DNA of 64,000 nt from Tsuneonella sp. CC-YZS046 (GCF_035581365.1 NZ_CP141590.1:2972001-3036000), one strand, 5' to 3'. Shown: positions 7,711-16,828, numbered from the stretch's first letter. Program-made: numbers and translations. The notes: generated by a model from the sequence alone, not told the origin.

Positions 7711-8217
7711 TCATTTCATCGTGACGGCCAGCCCGGCAACCACTAGCTGAACTTCCTGCACCGCCTGGGCAACGCGCTGATTGACGATCCCGGCTTCATC
7801 CCGGAAGCGCCGCGCCAGCGCGTTCTCCGGCACGATCCCCCAGCCGACTTCGTTGCTCACGAATATCGTGGGGCCGCGGGCAGCTTTGATCGCATCGAGC
7901 AGCCGGTCCGCAGCCGCGGCGATGTCATGCTCGCCCAGCAGCAGATTGGTCACCCACAGAGTCAGGCAATCGACCAGCAGCACGCGGTCCGGGGCGGCAT
8001 GGGCGGCGATGGCTTGGGGCAGGTCCAGCGGCGCTTCGACGGTTTGCCATGCCGTGCCGCGATCGGAGCGATGACAGGCGATGCGGGCTTCCATCTCCTC
8101 GTCGAAGGCCTGGGCGGTGGCGATGAATATCGGCGCCAGCCCGCTTTCCTCGGCGCGCCGCTGCGCGTAGCGGCTCTTGCCGGAGCGCGCGCCGCCGATC
8201 ACCAGAAGCGACGTCAT
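7711..8217 (-). CDS. cobU: adenosylcobinamide kinase / adenosylcobinamide-phosphate guanylyltransferase
   Basis: 168 residues with the P-loop GGARSGKS at residues 8-15 and the family block [12 protein letters not shown], then [25 protein letters not shown]. CobU/CobP phosphorylates adenosylcobinamide and then adds GMP to give AdoCbi-GDP, the substrate of CobS. It is the last gene of the riboswitch-led operon and its ATG overlaps the cobQ stop by 4 bp, so translation is probably coupled. Length equals the family's usual 170-180. Confidence 0.95.
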   Translation of the reverse strand: MTSLLVIGGARSGKSRYAQRRAEESGLAPIFIATAQAFDEEMEARIACHRSDRGTAWQTVEAPLDLPQAIAAHAAPDRVLLVDCLTLWVTNLLLGEHDIAAAADRLLDAIKAARGPTIFVSNEVGWGIVPENALARRFRDEAGIVNQRVAQAVQEVQLVVAGLAVTMK

Positions 8218-9665
8218 CCGCCAATTCCTTCCCTTGCCAGTTTCAGCAGGCCCTCGATGTCGAGATGGCTTTCCAGTTCGTTGGCTATGAGGTCTAGCGC
8301 GCCGTCCACTGCGGCGGCATGATCGGCGCCATCCGATGCGCTGCCCAGCCTTTGCAGCAGCGCGGCGCGCAGGCCGGTGCTGGCCAATGCGCCATGGATA
8401 TAGAACCCCATCACCTGCCCATCCATGCTCGTCGCGCCGTCCGTCCGCCCGTCGGCCAGCGCCGCGAGGGGGCGGGCGCGATCCGGGCCGTGGGTTTCGC
8501 CCAGATGCATTTCATAGCCGGCGAAGCGCGCGCGCAGCGCGGTTCCATGCACTTCGCGCAAGGCCTTCGATCCGGTGAGGATGGTTTCGACGTCGAGCAG
8601 GCCAAACCCGTCCACCGCCCCGGCCGGCCCTTCGATGCCGTGCGGATCGGCGATGCGCCTGCCGAGCATCTGGTAGCCCCCGCATATGCCCAATATCATT
8701 CCGCCCCGGCGGTGATGGGCCAGGATGTCGACGTCCCAGCCTTGCGCGCGCACCGCATTCATGTCCGCGATGGTGGCCTTGGAGCCGGGCAGGACAATCA
8801 GATCGGCATCGGCCGGAATGGGTTGCCCCGGCGGCACCATGAGCAGTTCGACACGGGTTTCCGCCTTGAGCGGATCGAGATCGTCGAAATTGGCGATGCG
8901 CGGCAGGATCGGGCAGGCGATCCGGACCGAACCGGGCGATGAGGTGCGCCTGCGTTCCAGCACCACGGCATCCTCGCTCGGCAGGCGCGCGGCGGTGGCC
9001 AGCCACGGAACCACGCCGAAGCCGCGCCACCCCGACAGGGTTTCGATCTGGCGATAGCCATCCTCGAACAGGGCGGGATCGCCCCTGAACTTGTTGACGA
9101 TGAAGCCCCGGATCATGGCCGCATCGGCCGGGTCGAGCACGGCCCGGGTGCCGACCACCGCGGCGATCACGCCCCCGCGATCTATATCGCCGACCAGCAC
9201 GACCGGCACTGCCGCCGCCCGGGCAAAGCCCATATTGGCGATGTCGCCCGCGCGCAGGTTGATCTCCGCCGGGGACCCGGCCCCTTCCACCACCACGATA
9301 TCGCATTGCCGCTGCAGGCGCCGATAGCTTGCCAGCACTTCGGGCAGCAGCGCGCGGCGGGCCTCGCGGAAATTGCTGGCGCCCAGCGTTCCGCGCACTT
9401 GCCCATGCACGACAAGCTGCGATGTCCGGTCCGCCTGAGGCTTCAGCAGGACCGGATTCATGTCCGTATGAAGCTCCGCCCGGCAGGCGAGCGCCTGCAG
9501 CGCCTGCGCGCGCCCGATCTCGCCGCCGTCGACGGTGACGGCGGCATTGTTCGACATGTTCTGCGGCTTGAACGGACGGACGGAAAGCCCGCGATTGGCG
9601 AGGGCGCGGCACAAGCCCGCCACCAGCACGGACTTGCCGACGTCCGAGCCCGTGCCCTGCAGCAT
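8214..9665 (-). CDS. cobQ: cobyric acid synthase
   Basis: 483 residues from the ATG at 9665. An N-terminal ATP-dependent amide-ligase domain starts [12 protein letters not shown], and a C-terminal glutaminase-like domain contains [10 protein letters not shown] with the nucleophile cysteine. CobQ amidates four side chains of adenosylcobyrinic acid diamide using glutamine. A GTG at 9677 gives a 4-residue longer alternative; the ATG overlaps the cobD stop (TGATG) and is preferred. The enzyme is needed both for late synthesis and for scavenging of incomplete corrinoids. Confidence 0.95.
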   Translation of the reverse strand: MLQGTGSDVGKSVLVAGLCRALANRGLSVRPFKPQNMSNNAAVTVDGGEIGRAQALQALACRAELHTDMNPVLLKPQADRTSQLVVHGQVRGTLGASNFREARRALLPEVLASYRRLQRQCDIVVVEGAGSPAEINLRAGDIANMGFARAAAVPVVLVGDIDRGGVIAAVVGTRAVLDPADAAMIRGFIVNKFRGDPALFEDGYRQIETLSGWRGFGVVPWLATAARLPSEDAVVLERRRTSSPGSVRIACPILPRIANFDDLDPLKAETRVELLMVPPGQPIPADADLIVLPGSKATIADMNAVRAQGWDVDILAHHRRGGMILGICGGYQMLGRRIADPHGIEGPAGAVDGFGLLDVETILTGSKALREVHGTALRARFAGYEMHLGETHGPDRARPLAALADGRTDGATSMDGQVMGFYIHGALASTGLRAALLQRLGSASDGADHAAAVDGALDLIANELESHLDIEGLLKLAREGIGG

Positions 9666-10603
9666 CAGAGCGCCCACGCCATGCCTCCCGCGATGATCCA
9701 CAGAAGCAGGCAGGCGCGCAGATAGATGCGTAAGGCGCCGTCGATATGACTGGCTGTGGCGCCCGCTTCCCCGCCGCCGATCCATTCCTTGTCATGCATG
9801 ATTCCATCATAGGCCACCGGCCCGGCCAGGCGAACATGCAAAGCTCCCGCCATCGCTGCTTCCGTCCAGCCCGCATTGGGCGAGGCGTGCTTGCGGGCAT
9901 CGCGCAGCATGATGCGCCATCCCCCACCGCCGGCCAGGCAGATCAGCACGCCGCCGATCCGCGCCGGAGCGAGATTCAGCAGGTCGTCCGCGCGCGCGGC
10001 GGCCCAGCCGAAGCAGCGCCAGCGTTCCTCCTTGTGGCCGATCAGGCTGTCCGCCGTATTGATGGCCTTGTAGATCCAGATGCCCGGCAATCCGCCCACC
10101 AGCAGCCAGAACAGCGGCGCGGCCACTCCGTCGCAGAAGCTTTCGGCCAGGCTTTCGATGGCGGCGCGGGCAATGCTGGCTTCGTCCAGATGCCGCGTAT
10201 CGCGACCCACGATCATCGCTACGGCATGTCTGGCCTCCTCCGGATTTCCCCGGCCGAGGTGCCGGGCGACTGGCCGGACGTGATCGAACAGGCTCCGCTG
10301 GGCGAGCGCCGGCCATGCCGCCATTGCGACCGCAACCCATCCGAATGCGCCGAACGCGCGGTGAAAGAGGCAGGTCAGCGCCCATCCGGCCCCGCCCGCG
10401 AATGCGATCAGCAGGGCGACCGTCAGAATGCCAAGCCCCCGGCGCGCGGCATTGCTGAAGCGGCTGCGGTTCCAGCCTCGCTCGCAGGCCTGGATAAGCC
10501 TTGCGAACAGGCCGACCGGGTGGCCGATGCGGCGATAGACCGCGTCTGGCCAGCCCAGCACGGCATCCAGCGCCAACGCGGCGAGGGCGACCGGCTCAGC
10601 CAT
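9665..10603 (-). CDS. cobD: adenosylcobinamide-phosphate synthase (CobD/CbiB)
   Basis: 312 residues, polytopic inner-membrane protein. Family features are [19 protein letters not shown] at the N-terminus, [32 protein letters not shown], and [18 protein letters not shown]. CobD/CbiB attaches aminopropanol phosphate to adenosylcobyric acid. The start at 10603 overlaps cobC by 8 bp; the longer upstream frame is an artefact of GC-rich sequence. Naming is of the Pseudomonas type, in which CobD is the CbiB equivalent. Confidence 0.94.
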   Translation of the reverse strand: MAEPVALAALALDAVLGWPDAVYRRIGHPVGLFARLIQACERGWNRSRFSNAARRGLGILTVALLIAFAGGAGWALTCLFHRAFGAFGWVAVAMAAWPALAQRSLFDHVRPVARHLGRGNPEEARHAVAMIVGRDTRHLDEASIARAAIESLAESFCDGVAAPLFWLLVGGLPGIWIYKAINTADSLIGHKEERWRCFGWAAARADDLLNLAPARIGGVLICLAGGGGWRIMLRDARKHASPNAGWTEAAMAGALHVRLAGPVAYDGIMHDKEWIGGGEAGATASHIDGALRIYLRACLLLWIIAGGMAWAL

Positions 10604-11579
10604 GCCGGAGCGCGGAGGCAAGCCGCGCCAGCCCCGCCTCGCTGCCCGGCAGGCCGAAGCGCAGCCAACGCGGTTCGTAGTCGAAGGGGCGGGCCAGGAT
10701 CGCCTGTCGGGCCAGGCGCTCGAACAGCGCCTGCGCATCCTCGGTTTCGATCAGCCGGAACAGGGGGCAGTCCCCGATCGGATCATGGCCGCTGTTGGCC
10801 AGCGCCGCGTCCAGCGCCTGCGCTTCGACGAAAAGGCGCGCGCGCATCCCGTCTATCCAGCCCCGGTCACGGTAGGCGGCGGTCCCGATGGCGATGGTGG
10901 CTGCGGACACCGGCCAGGCCCCGAGCTTTCGCCGCATTTTCGCGATGACCGGGCGAGGGCCGAGCAGGAAGCCGAGCCGCAATCCGGCAAGGCCGAAGAA
11001 CTTGCCGAAGGATCGAAAGACGATCATCCGGCGATCATCCGCGATATAAGGCGCCATGCTGTGGGCGGGGTCGGCATCGGCGAAGGCTTCGTCGAGGATC
11101 AGCCATGCCGCGCGGTCCTGCCGTTCCAGCATAGCGATCAATGTGGAACGCTCCGTGATGCGGCCGTCCGGATTGTTCGGATTGGCAAGGATCACCGTTG
11201 CATCGCCGGCTATTGCCAGCTTGTCGCGCGCAACCGGCGTCGCCTCGTCGAATATCTCCCCATGGGTGCGATAGGAAGGGGCGATATAGCGCGCCGGCCC
11301 GGGCAGTATTCCGCCTGTCAGGCGCAGCCCGATTTCTGTGCCGGGCAAGGCGCAGACATGGTCGGGATCGGTTCCGAAATGGGCTGCGGCGGCTTCTTCC
11401 AGCGCGCGCAGATCGGCTTCCTCGGGCAAGCGCCGCCACTCGATGGCCATGTCGCTCGCGCCCGGCCAGGCATGGGGATTGATGCCGGTGGAGAGGTCCA
11501 GCCACGGGTGGGGGCCATCGCCGAAATGGGCGCGGGCGGCGGAGAGGCCCCCGCCATGCCATGTCCAGGGGCTGCTCAT
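10596..11579 (-). CDS. cobC: threonine-phosphate decarboxylase-type aminotransferase (CobC)
   Basis: 327 residues, fold-type I PLP enzyme. N-terminal HGGGLSAARAHFGDGP followed by WLDLSTGINP is typical of CobC/CobD decarboxylases. LANPNNPDGR and the PLP-lysine segment FRSFGKFFGLAGLRLGF are present. The product of the reaction, (R)-1-aminopropan-2-ol phosphate, is what the neighbouring CobD attaches, which fits gene order. The ATG at 11579 overlaps the cobS stop by 4 bp. Length is slightly short for the family (330-360) but all key blocks are visible. Confidence 0.93.
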   Translation of the reverse strand: MSSPWTWHGGGLSAARAHFGDGPHPWLDLSTGINPHAWPGASDMAIEWRRLPEEADLRALEEAAAAHFGTDPDHVCALPGTEIGLRLTGGILPGPARYIAPSYRTHGEIFDEATPVARDKLAIAGDATVILANPNNPDGRITERSTLIAMLERQDRAAWLILDEAFADADPAHSMAPYIADDRRMIVFRSFGKFFGLAGLRLGFLLGPRPVIAKMRRKLGAWPVSAATIAIGTAAYRDRGWIDGMRARLFVEAQALDAALANSGHDPIGDCPLFRLIETEDAQALFERLARQAILARPFDYEPRWLRFGLPGSEAGLARLASALRHG

Positions 11580-12295
11580 GCCAGGCGATGCCAGGCGATC
11601 AGGGCGAACAGCAGCGCGGTTTCGGCCAGTTCGATCCCGGCCCCATGGCCGTCGCCGGAAATGCCGCCGATGCGGTGGCGGAGCCAGCACCCCCAGGCGA
11701 GGATGAACGGCAGGATCGCCAGCACTGCGGGCGCGAACCATGCGGCGATTGCCAGCGCGATGGCCCATGGCGCAAGGTCGAACGGGCGGATCGCGCCGCG
11801 AAAACGAGCGCCCAGCCCCTGATGGAGCGGCGGCAGCGAGATCGTCCAGATCAGTGGTGCGACGCGGGCCGCGAAGGGCACCAGCACCAAGGTTGGCAGC
11901 AGGCCCCGATCCAGCAGGGCATGGAGCAGCACCAGCTTGGCCAGCAATTGCAGGGTGATGGCCACCGTGCCGAAGCTGCCGACATGGGGATCGGCCAGCA
12001 CCGCCAGCAGCCTTTCGCGATCCTTGTGCGCCGCGCCGCCGGCATCGGCGATATCGCCCAGCCCATCGAGGTGAAGCGCCCCGGTAACGCCGGTCCAGAC
12101 CGTCAGGGCCATCAGCGCGCCCACCCATGGATCGATGCGCATTCCCAGCCATGCCGCGCCCGCGATCAATCCGCCCAGGATCAGGCCGACCGCGGGAAAC
12201 CAGCGCATCGAGGCGGCAAACTCGGCGCCGGACACGGTGAGACGCGGCGTCGGCAGCCGGGTCAGGAACTGGATGGCGACGATCAGGCCCTTCAT
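11576..12295 (-). CDS. cobS: adenosylcobinamide-GDP ribazoletransferase (cobalamin synthase)
   Basis: 239 residues, membrane protein. It starts MKGLIVAIQFLTRLPTPR and has the conserved HLDGLGDIADA and ADPHVGSFGT blocks, all hallmarks of CobS/CobV. It joins AdoCbi-GDP and alpha-ribazole(-phosphate) to make adenosylcobalamin at the inner membrane. The ATG at 12295 overlaps the phosphatase stop. This CobS is unrelated to the cobaltochelatase subunit of the same name. Confidence 0.94.
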   Translation of the reverse strand: MKGLIVAIQFLTRLPTPRLTVSGAEFAASMRWFPAVGLILGGLIAGAAWLGMRIDPWVGALMALTVWTGVTGALHLDGLGDIADAGGAAHKDRERLLAVLADPHVGSFGTVAITLQLLAKLVLLHALLDRGLLPTLVLVPFAARVAPLIWTISLPPLHQGLGARFRGAIRPFDLAPWAIALAIAAWFAPAVLAILPFILAWGCWLRHRIGGISGDGHGAGIELAETALLFALIAWHRLA

Positions 12296-12861
12296 TGCCA
12301 CAGGCCCATGATCTGGGCGGAAGGCGGCGTGCCCTGCCGGATGCGCAGCGACAGGACCGCGCCGCAGGGCAGGTCGAAGGCCCAGAGCTGGCGCTGATCG
12401 AAGCCCAGCAGGGATGCAAGCGCCGCGCGGATCGCCCCGCCATGGGTGACGACCAGCGTCTGGCAGGCAGGCATTTCCTCCAGCGCGGAGGAAACCCGCG
12501 CGACGAGCGACGACCAGCGCTCGCCCCCGGGAGGAGGGAACCGATCCGGGTCTTCCCAGAAGCGCCCGATGGCGGAGGGTTCCACCTGCGAGGTGGGCAA
12601 GCCGTCCCACGCGCCGAAATCCAGTTCGCGCCAGCGCGGATCGGTCCGCACCGGGAGATTGCGGGCAGCGGCGATTGCCTGTGCGGCCAGCGCGGCCCGG
12701 CGCAGATCGGATGCGATGATCGCATCGAAGGCAAGCTCGCTGACCTGCTCGACACAGGCCGCGATGCCTTCCGCCGTCGGCTCGCCATCGGTTCGGCCCA
12801 TCAACCGGCCGGGGGTTTCCGGCGGGCCATGCCGCATCAGGTGGAGAAGGAAGCCGCTCAT
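12292..12861 (-). CDS. histidine phosphatase, probable alpha-ribazole-5'-phosphate phosphatase
   Basis: 189 residues of the histidine phosphatase superfamily: the phosphohistidine motif LMRHG (H11), RWRELDFGAWDG, and the second histidine in VVTHGGAIRA. The position between cobT and cobS in the salvage operon supports alpha-ribazole-phosphate phosphatase (the enteric CobC role). The substrate is inferred from context, because the superfamily is broad. The enteric symbol cobC would clash with the neighbouring aminotransferase gene, so no symbol is given. It overlaps both neighbours by 4 bp. Confidence 0.88.
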   Translation of the reverse strand: MSGFLLHLMRHGPPETPGRLMGRTDGEPTAEGIAACVEQVSELAFDAIIASDLRRAALAAQAIAAARNLPVRTDPRWRELDFGAWDGLPTSQVEPSAIGRFWEDPDRFPPPGGERWSSLVARVSSALEEMPACQTLVVTHGGAIRAALASLLGFDQRQLWAFDLPCGAVLSLRIRQGTPPSAQIMGLWQ

Positions 12862-13871
12862 GGCGAAGCCGACACGCCCGCTTCCGCGAAAGTGGCCATC
12901 TCGCCATGGGCGGCCAGCGCCGCGCGGACGACAGGAACCGCCAGCGCCGCGCCGCTGCCTTCGCCAAGGCGCATCTCGAGCTTGAGCAGCGGTTCGAGAT
13001 CGAGCCGGTCGAGCAGCCGGGCGTGGCCCGGCTCGGCCGAGCAGTGGCCGGCAAGGCAGTGATCGGTGATCGCCGGAACTTCGGCGGCCAGCGGCGCGAT
13101 GCCGGAGCAGCAGATGAAGCCATCCAGCATCACCGGAATGCGTAATTGCCGCGCGCGCAGGATCGCGCCGGAGATGGCGGCGATTTCCCGGCCGCCGACC
13201 CGACGCAGCGTTTCGAACGGGTTGCGCGGAGCGCCTGCATGCAGGGCGAGGGCCGCAGTGACTGCCCCGGCCTTGCGCGCGATCCCCTCCGCGTCGACGC
13301 CGGTGCCGGGCCCCACCCATTCCGAGGGGTCCCCGCCGAAACTGCGCGCGGCCACGGCTGCGGCGGCGGTGGAATTGCCGATGCCCATTTCGCCCAGCAC
13401 CAGAAGGTCCAACCCCGGCTCGACGGCATCCGCCCCGGCGGAAAGGGCGGCAAGGCATTCCGCCTCGGTCATGGCGGGTCGTTCGGTGAAATCGGCGGTC
13501 GGGCGGTCGAGGTCGAGCGCCACGACCTTCAGATCGAGGCCCGCGCTGCGGGAAAGGGCGTTGATGGCCGCGCCTCCGGCCCGGAAATTCGCCACCATCT
13601 GCGCTGTCACCGAGGCCGGAAAGGCGCTGACCCCCCGCTGTGTGACGCCATGATTGCCGGCGAAGACCACGGCCTGGGCGTGCCGAATGCCGGGCCGTTC
13701 GCGCCCCTGCCAGCCCGCGAAGAACAATGCGATCCGCTCGAGCCGGCCGAGCGACCCGGCGGGCTTGGTCAACTGCGCTTGGCGATGCCGCGCCACCGCG
13801 ATGGCCGCATCGTCCGGCAGGGTCAGATCTGCAAGGGCGGCTTCGAACGCGCCGATGGATGCGAAGCTCAT
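12858..13871 (-). CDS. cobT: nicotinate-nucleotide--dimethylbenzimidazole phosphoribosyltransferase
   Basis: 337 residues. Family blocks in order: TKPAGSLGRLE, VFAGNHGVTQRGVSAFP, GEMGIGNSTAAAAV, MLDGFICCSG and the C-terminal EMRLGEGSGAALAVP, whose glutamate is the catalytic base. It activates 5,6-dimethylbenzimidazole to alpha-ribazole phosphate. The start at 13871 overlaps the DUF1636 stop by 4 bp. Length equals the usual 340-350. It is not the chelatase CobT. Confidence 0.95.
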   Translation of the reverse strand: MSFASIGAFEAALADLTLPDDAAIAVARHRQAQLTKPAGSLGRLERIALFFAGWQGRERPGIRHAQAVVFAGNHGVTQRGVSAFPASVTAQMVANFRAGGAAINALSRSAGLDLKVVALDLDRPTADFTERPAMTEAECLAALSAGADAVEPGLDLLVLGEMGIGNSTAAAAVAARSFGGDPSEWVGPGTGVDAEGIARKAGAVTAALALHAGAPRNPFETLRRVGGREIAAISGAILRARQLRIPVMLDGFICCSGIAPLAAEVPAITDHCLAGHCSAEPGHARLLDRLDLEPLLKLEMRLGEGSGAALAVPVVRAALAAHGEMATFAEAGVSASP

Positions 13872-14275
13872 TCGGAGACGAAGCCTTCCGGCGGAGAACG
13901 CGTGATGAAATGGCCTTTCACGCCCTCCGGCCAATCCGCAAAGCGGACTTGCCCGAACTCGCTGGCCGCATAATGCGCGGCATAGTCGAGGATAGCACGG
14001 GCGGCTTCCTCGTCCGGGGCGAAGCGGCCCAGTACATAGCTGATCTTGCCGGGCGCGCGCAGATGCACGGTGCAGAAATCCCCGCAGGCGAAGAGGCATG
14101 GCATGTCCTGGATGGCGATCCCGGCATAGCGCTCGTCGGAAGCCTGCACGGCGCGCAGAGCCTGCGCGAGCAGCGCCCCGCCACGCTGCCCCCGTCCGTC
14201 CTCCCGCGCATTTTCCGAAAGGCGGCAGGTGCTGCAGGCCACTATCGCGGGGCGGTCGTCTACACGGCGGAGCAT
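13868..14275 (-). CDS. DUF1636 family protein, cysteine-rich, B12 operon
   Basis: 135 residues. An N-terminal CSTCR pair and the block MPCLFACGDFCTVHLRAPGKISYVLGRF identify DUF1636, a thioredoxin-ferredoxin-like family often found in cobalamin gene clusters. The cysteines could bind metal or a small cluster. No biochemical role is established; delivery or redox handling of cobalt or corrinoid is inference. It is coupled to cobT by a 4-bp overlap and overlaps the 54-aa gene by 16 bp. Confidence 0.85.
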   Translation of the reverse strand: MLRRVDDRPAIVACSTCRLSENAREDGRGQRGGALLAQALRAVQASDERYAGIAIQDMPCLFACGDFCTVHLRAPGKISYVLGRFAPDEEAARAILDYAAHYAASEFGQVRFADWPEGVKGHFITRSPPEGFVSE

Positions 14276-14424
14276 TGCCTGATCTCCCGGCGCAGCAGTT
14301 CCTGATATTCCGCCCGGTCATGGCGCATGGCGGCGACCAGATCGCGCAATCTCCGGTTCTCCGCTTCCAATTCGCCGATCCGGTGGCGAAGTTGCGCCAT
14401 TTCGCTGTCCGATGGCCAGGTCAT
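14260..14424 (-). CDS. 54-residue coiled-coil peptide in the cobalamin operon
   Basis: Short frame from ATG 14424 (overlapping the membrane protein stop by 4 bp) to 14260. Residues 8-45 form a heptad-like helix (MAQLRHRIGELEAENRRLRD), so a small coiled coil is likely. No family recognised. The tight overlaps on both sides suggest it is translated as part of the operon. It may be an adaptor or may serve mainly for translational coupling. Confidence 0.5.
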   Translation of the reverse strand: MTWPSDSEMAQLRHRIGELEAENRRLRDLVAAMRHDRAEYQELLRREIRQCSAV

Positions 14425-14978
14425 GCGGTGGCCAATCCGCCCCGCGCGGCCGGCACGCCCAGGGCGACCAGACCATGATAGAGCAGGAACAATCCGAGCA
14501 GGATCGCGCCGTTGCGCATGAATTGAGCCAGCACGATGGCCGGATCGAGCGCGGACGCCAGATCCCCCAGGGCGAGGCCGCACAGGGCAATCGCGGCCTT
14601 GAACGCGAGAAACGCCACGACATAGGCCGCAGCCAGCCGGGACCACATGGAGCGCAGGCGCAGGCGGGGAAGCAGCAGATAGGCCGCGCCCGCTGAAACG
14701 AGCGCCGCGACCGCCAGCGCCAGCCCCCAGGCGACGGTCGTGGAACTGTGGGGATAGCCGAGCAGGCCGAAGCCGACGATCTGGCTGGCGATCCAGGCGA
14801 GCGCCATCAGGGCCAGCCCGTCCCGTTCCCGCATATGCAAGGCGGCGAGCGCCGCCAAAGCTGGGAATGGCGTGGCGCAGGCCAGCACATAGGTGGTCGC
14901 CGTGCTGGCTGCCGTCAGCAGCGCGATCCAGAGGGCGGATGCGCCCGGCTTCGATGATCCGTCATATCTTGCATACAT
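14421..14978 (-). CDS. polytopic membrane protein, first gene after a cobalamin riboswitch
   Basis: 185 residues with about five hydrophobic segments (near 15-37, 52-75, 80-102, 112-136, 150-175). The ATG at 14978 gives MYARYDGSSKPG; an upstream start at 15038 would add 20 poorly structured residues. Family not recognised. Its place directly behind a B12 riboswitch and ahead of cobT suggests uptake of cobalt, a corrinoid or a lower-ligand precursor. The size resembles ECF-type substrate-binding membrane components, but this is inference, and no ECF ATPase lies nearby. Confidence 0.7.
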   Translation of the reverse strand: MYARYDGSSKPGASALWIALLTAASTATTYVLACATPFPALAALAALHMRERDGLALMALAWIASQIVGFGLLGYPHSSTTVAWGLALAVAALVSAGAAYLLLPRLRLRSMWSRLAAAYVVAFLAFKAAIALCGLALGDLASALDPAIVLAQFMRNGAILLGLFLLYHGLVALGVPAARGGLATA

Positions 14979-15130
14979 CGCAGAACCCTTCGACAAAGGA
15001 CCGCCTCCGCCCCGAGCGGTCGACGCCGTGCAAGGCATGCGACCAGCCCCGCGCGATGCGGTCCGGTTTTGTCGTCATTCGGGTTCACCCCCGTCCGCCC
15101 GGCACACCCTGTCCGCGCGAAAGACGACGG

Positions 15131-15306
15131 CGATAGGCAGGTCTCCTGGCTCGCGGGTCGTCGCCGGTTCGTGCCGCCTTCTCAGGATCGCAAGGATCCC
15201 AATGGCGTATGGCACGAGGCTCTCCGCTCACAGTTGCAGGGGCAGCCGGGGTTCTTCATCCCGTTCCCGTTTTAATCCCCGTTTCCGGGGAACCTGTCGC
15301 AGCCGC
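15131..15306 (-). promoter_or_regulatory. cobalamin riboswitch heading the cob salvage operon
   Basis: Read on the minus strand the segment contains, in order, gacaggttcccc near the 5' end, the core CCCCTGCAACTGTGAGCGG, and the B12 box AGCCAGGAGACCTGCC (15151-15136). These are the conserved blocks of the cobalamin riboswitch. It precedes the membrane protein start by about 150 nt, room for an expression platform. Adenosylcobalamin binding normally switches off the downstream genes. Confidence 0.95.
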
Positions 15307-15307
15307 A

Positions 15308-15336
15308 GGGTTAGACCACGGGCTCGATTGCGTCAA
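15308..15336 (-). promoter_or_regulatory. candidate promoter of the riboswitch-led operon
   Basis: On the minus strand TTGACG (15336-15331), a 17-bp spacer and TAACCC (15313-15308) give a plausible sigma-70 promoter whose start point would fall at about 15301, just before the riboswitch fold. The -35 box abuts the oxygenase stop codon (15339-15337). The -10 box is weak. Confidence 0.4.
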
Positions 15337-16037
15337 TCAAGCGGTCGGCGCGCCCTTCATCCAGATCACGAGCGCAAAACGGGCGGAACCCTCGACCGGC
15401 AGGCTGCGATGCGGGGTGAAGCGATCCAGGAACAGGACGGAACCCGCGGGGCAATCCGGGCGGATGCGCGGCATGCCGGCCAGGGAGTCTTCCGCGATCG
15501 AGAAGGCCCGGTCCTCCCGATGCGGCAAGGGCGCGTTGCGCCGGCCCGGGACAAGCTCCAGCCCGCCTTCCCCGGGCCCGGTGTCCTTCAGCGGTATCCA
15601 GGCGGTGATCCGCACGCCGCCGCAACGCGTGCCATCGTCGCGCGCCACGTCGGAATGCCAATCGTGCAGATGTTCGGGAAAGGCGCGGATGCCGGCCCGC
15701 ACCCGCACCACCCGGCCATCCAGCGGCCTCCCGGCAAGTCGCGCGGCGGCTAGTGCCAGTTCGGGCGCATCGGCGACCGCTCGCAGGCGCGGCCCGCGAT
15801 GGGCATCGGTGCAGATCGCGATCCGCAGCAGATTGGCCAGGCTGCGATCCTCCTGCCAGATACGGTCGAGCCGGGTGGCAAGCGGTTCCTCCGGGCAGCT
15901 CTTGCCGAACGGCAGGTAGAGCGCCCGCGCCATCCGGTCGACATGTTCGGCAATGTCGGTCTCCGCCTCGCGGATCAGGGGGGGTCGAACAGGGGCACCA
16001 CCGCATAGCCATCGCGTTCGAACAGCGCCTTGCTCAT
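15337..16037 (-). pseudogene. Fe(II)/2-oxoglutarate oxygenase (phytanoyl-CoA dioxygenase-like), frameshifted at a C7 tract
   Basis: From ATG 16037, which overlaps the btuD stop by 4 bp, the frame gives MSKALFERDGYAVVPLFDPP and stops at TGA 15977-15975, directly after seven C residues. One base back, the frame continues LIREAETDIAEHVDR and on to 15337, giving a protein of about 232 residues. It has the iron-binding HSD triad member (in LHDWHSD), the distal histidine in TPHRSL and the downstream arginine that binds 2-oxoglutarate. The two parts clearly belong to one oxygenase. The break may be a sequencing error, a phase-variable tract, -1 slippage on C CCC CCC, or true decay. An internal ATG at 15933 would give a 198-residue product lacking the N-terminal strand. 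The role is unknown; coupling to a B12 importer suggests a corrinoid-related step. Confidence 0.72.
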
Positions 16038-16828
16038 GATGCGGGTTCCCTCTTTTCGATCCGTTCGAGCGGCACGATCACCGGGGCGCTTCCCGCCGCC
16101 TGGACAAGGGCCCTGATGCCATAGACCGCATCCAGCCGTTCGGGCGTGAGGACGTGGGCAGGCGCGCCGTCCGCCACCAGCCTTCCCTTGTCGATCAGCA
16201 GCAGCCTGTCGCAATGGCGGGCCGCCATGGTCAGGTCGTGCAGCACGGCGATCACCAGCGCGCCGTGGGCCGCTTCGCGCGCGAGCATTTCCATCACGTC
16301 GATCTGATGGCCGGGATCGAGCGAGGCGAGCGGTTCGTCCGCCACCAGGCCGGGCGCCCCGACGGCCAGCGCCCGGGCCAGCATCACCCGTGCCCGCTCC
16401 CCGCCCGACAGCTCGATTGCGGAGCGGCGGCGCAGCTCCAGCACGTCGGCGCGCAGCATCGCCTGTTCCACGATGGCCATGTCCCGCGCGGTGATGCGCG
16501 AGAGCGGGCCGAGATGGGGAAGGCGGCCCAGCGCCACCAGCCGTTCCACCGAGAGCGGCCAGTGCAGGGTCTGGCCCTGCGGCAGATAGGCGAGCTTCGC
16601 GGCGATGTCGCGCCGGGCGATCCGTTCGATCGGCTGGCCGTCGATCAGGATCGCGCCGCCCGCCAGGGGCGTGAGGCCCAGCATCGCGCGCACCAGCGTG
16701 GATTTCCCGGCACCGTTGGGGCCGATGATCCCGATCATCTGGCCCGGATCGAGCCTCGCGCTCGCGCCCTTGACCACGCCGCGCCCGCCCAGCGCCACAT
16801 CCACCGCGTCCAGGGTGATCGTCACCAT
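16034..16828 (-). CDS. btuD: ABC transporter ATP-binding protein, corrinoid importer (BtuD-like)
   Basis: 264 residues. Walker A is GPNGAGKST, the signature is ELSGGERARV, Walker B is GLVADEPLASLD, and the switch histidine lies in VLHDL. The FecE/BtuD-type segment LAYLPQGQTLHWPLSVERLV is present. It energises import through the neighbouring BtuC. The ATG at 16828 lies inside the last codons of btuC (overlap 7 bp) and its stop overlaps the oxygenase ATG, so the three are translationally coupled. Confidence 0.92.
   Translation of the reverse strand: MVTITLDAVDVALGGRGVVKGASARLDPGQMIGIIGPNGAGKSTLVRAMLGLTPLAGGAILIDGQPIERIARRDIAAKLAYLPQGQTLHWPLSVERLVALGRLPHLGPLSRITARDMAIVEQAMLRADVLELRRRSAIELSGGERARVMLARALAVGAPGLVADEPLASLDPGHQIDVMEMLAREAAHGALVIAVLHDLTMAARHCDRLLLIDKGRLVADGAPAHVLTPERLDAVYGIRALVQAAGSAPVIVPLERIEKREPAS

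Noticed and set aside
10602-11822. Long plus-strand frame opposite cobC
   Set aside because: Low-complexity Arg/Gly/Gln sequence, no ribosome binding site, and cobC on the other strand is unmistakable.
14985-15010. REP-like repeat before the cob membrane gene
   Set aside because: Only cccttcgacaaagga matches; the core tcag part is missing.
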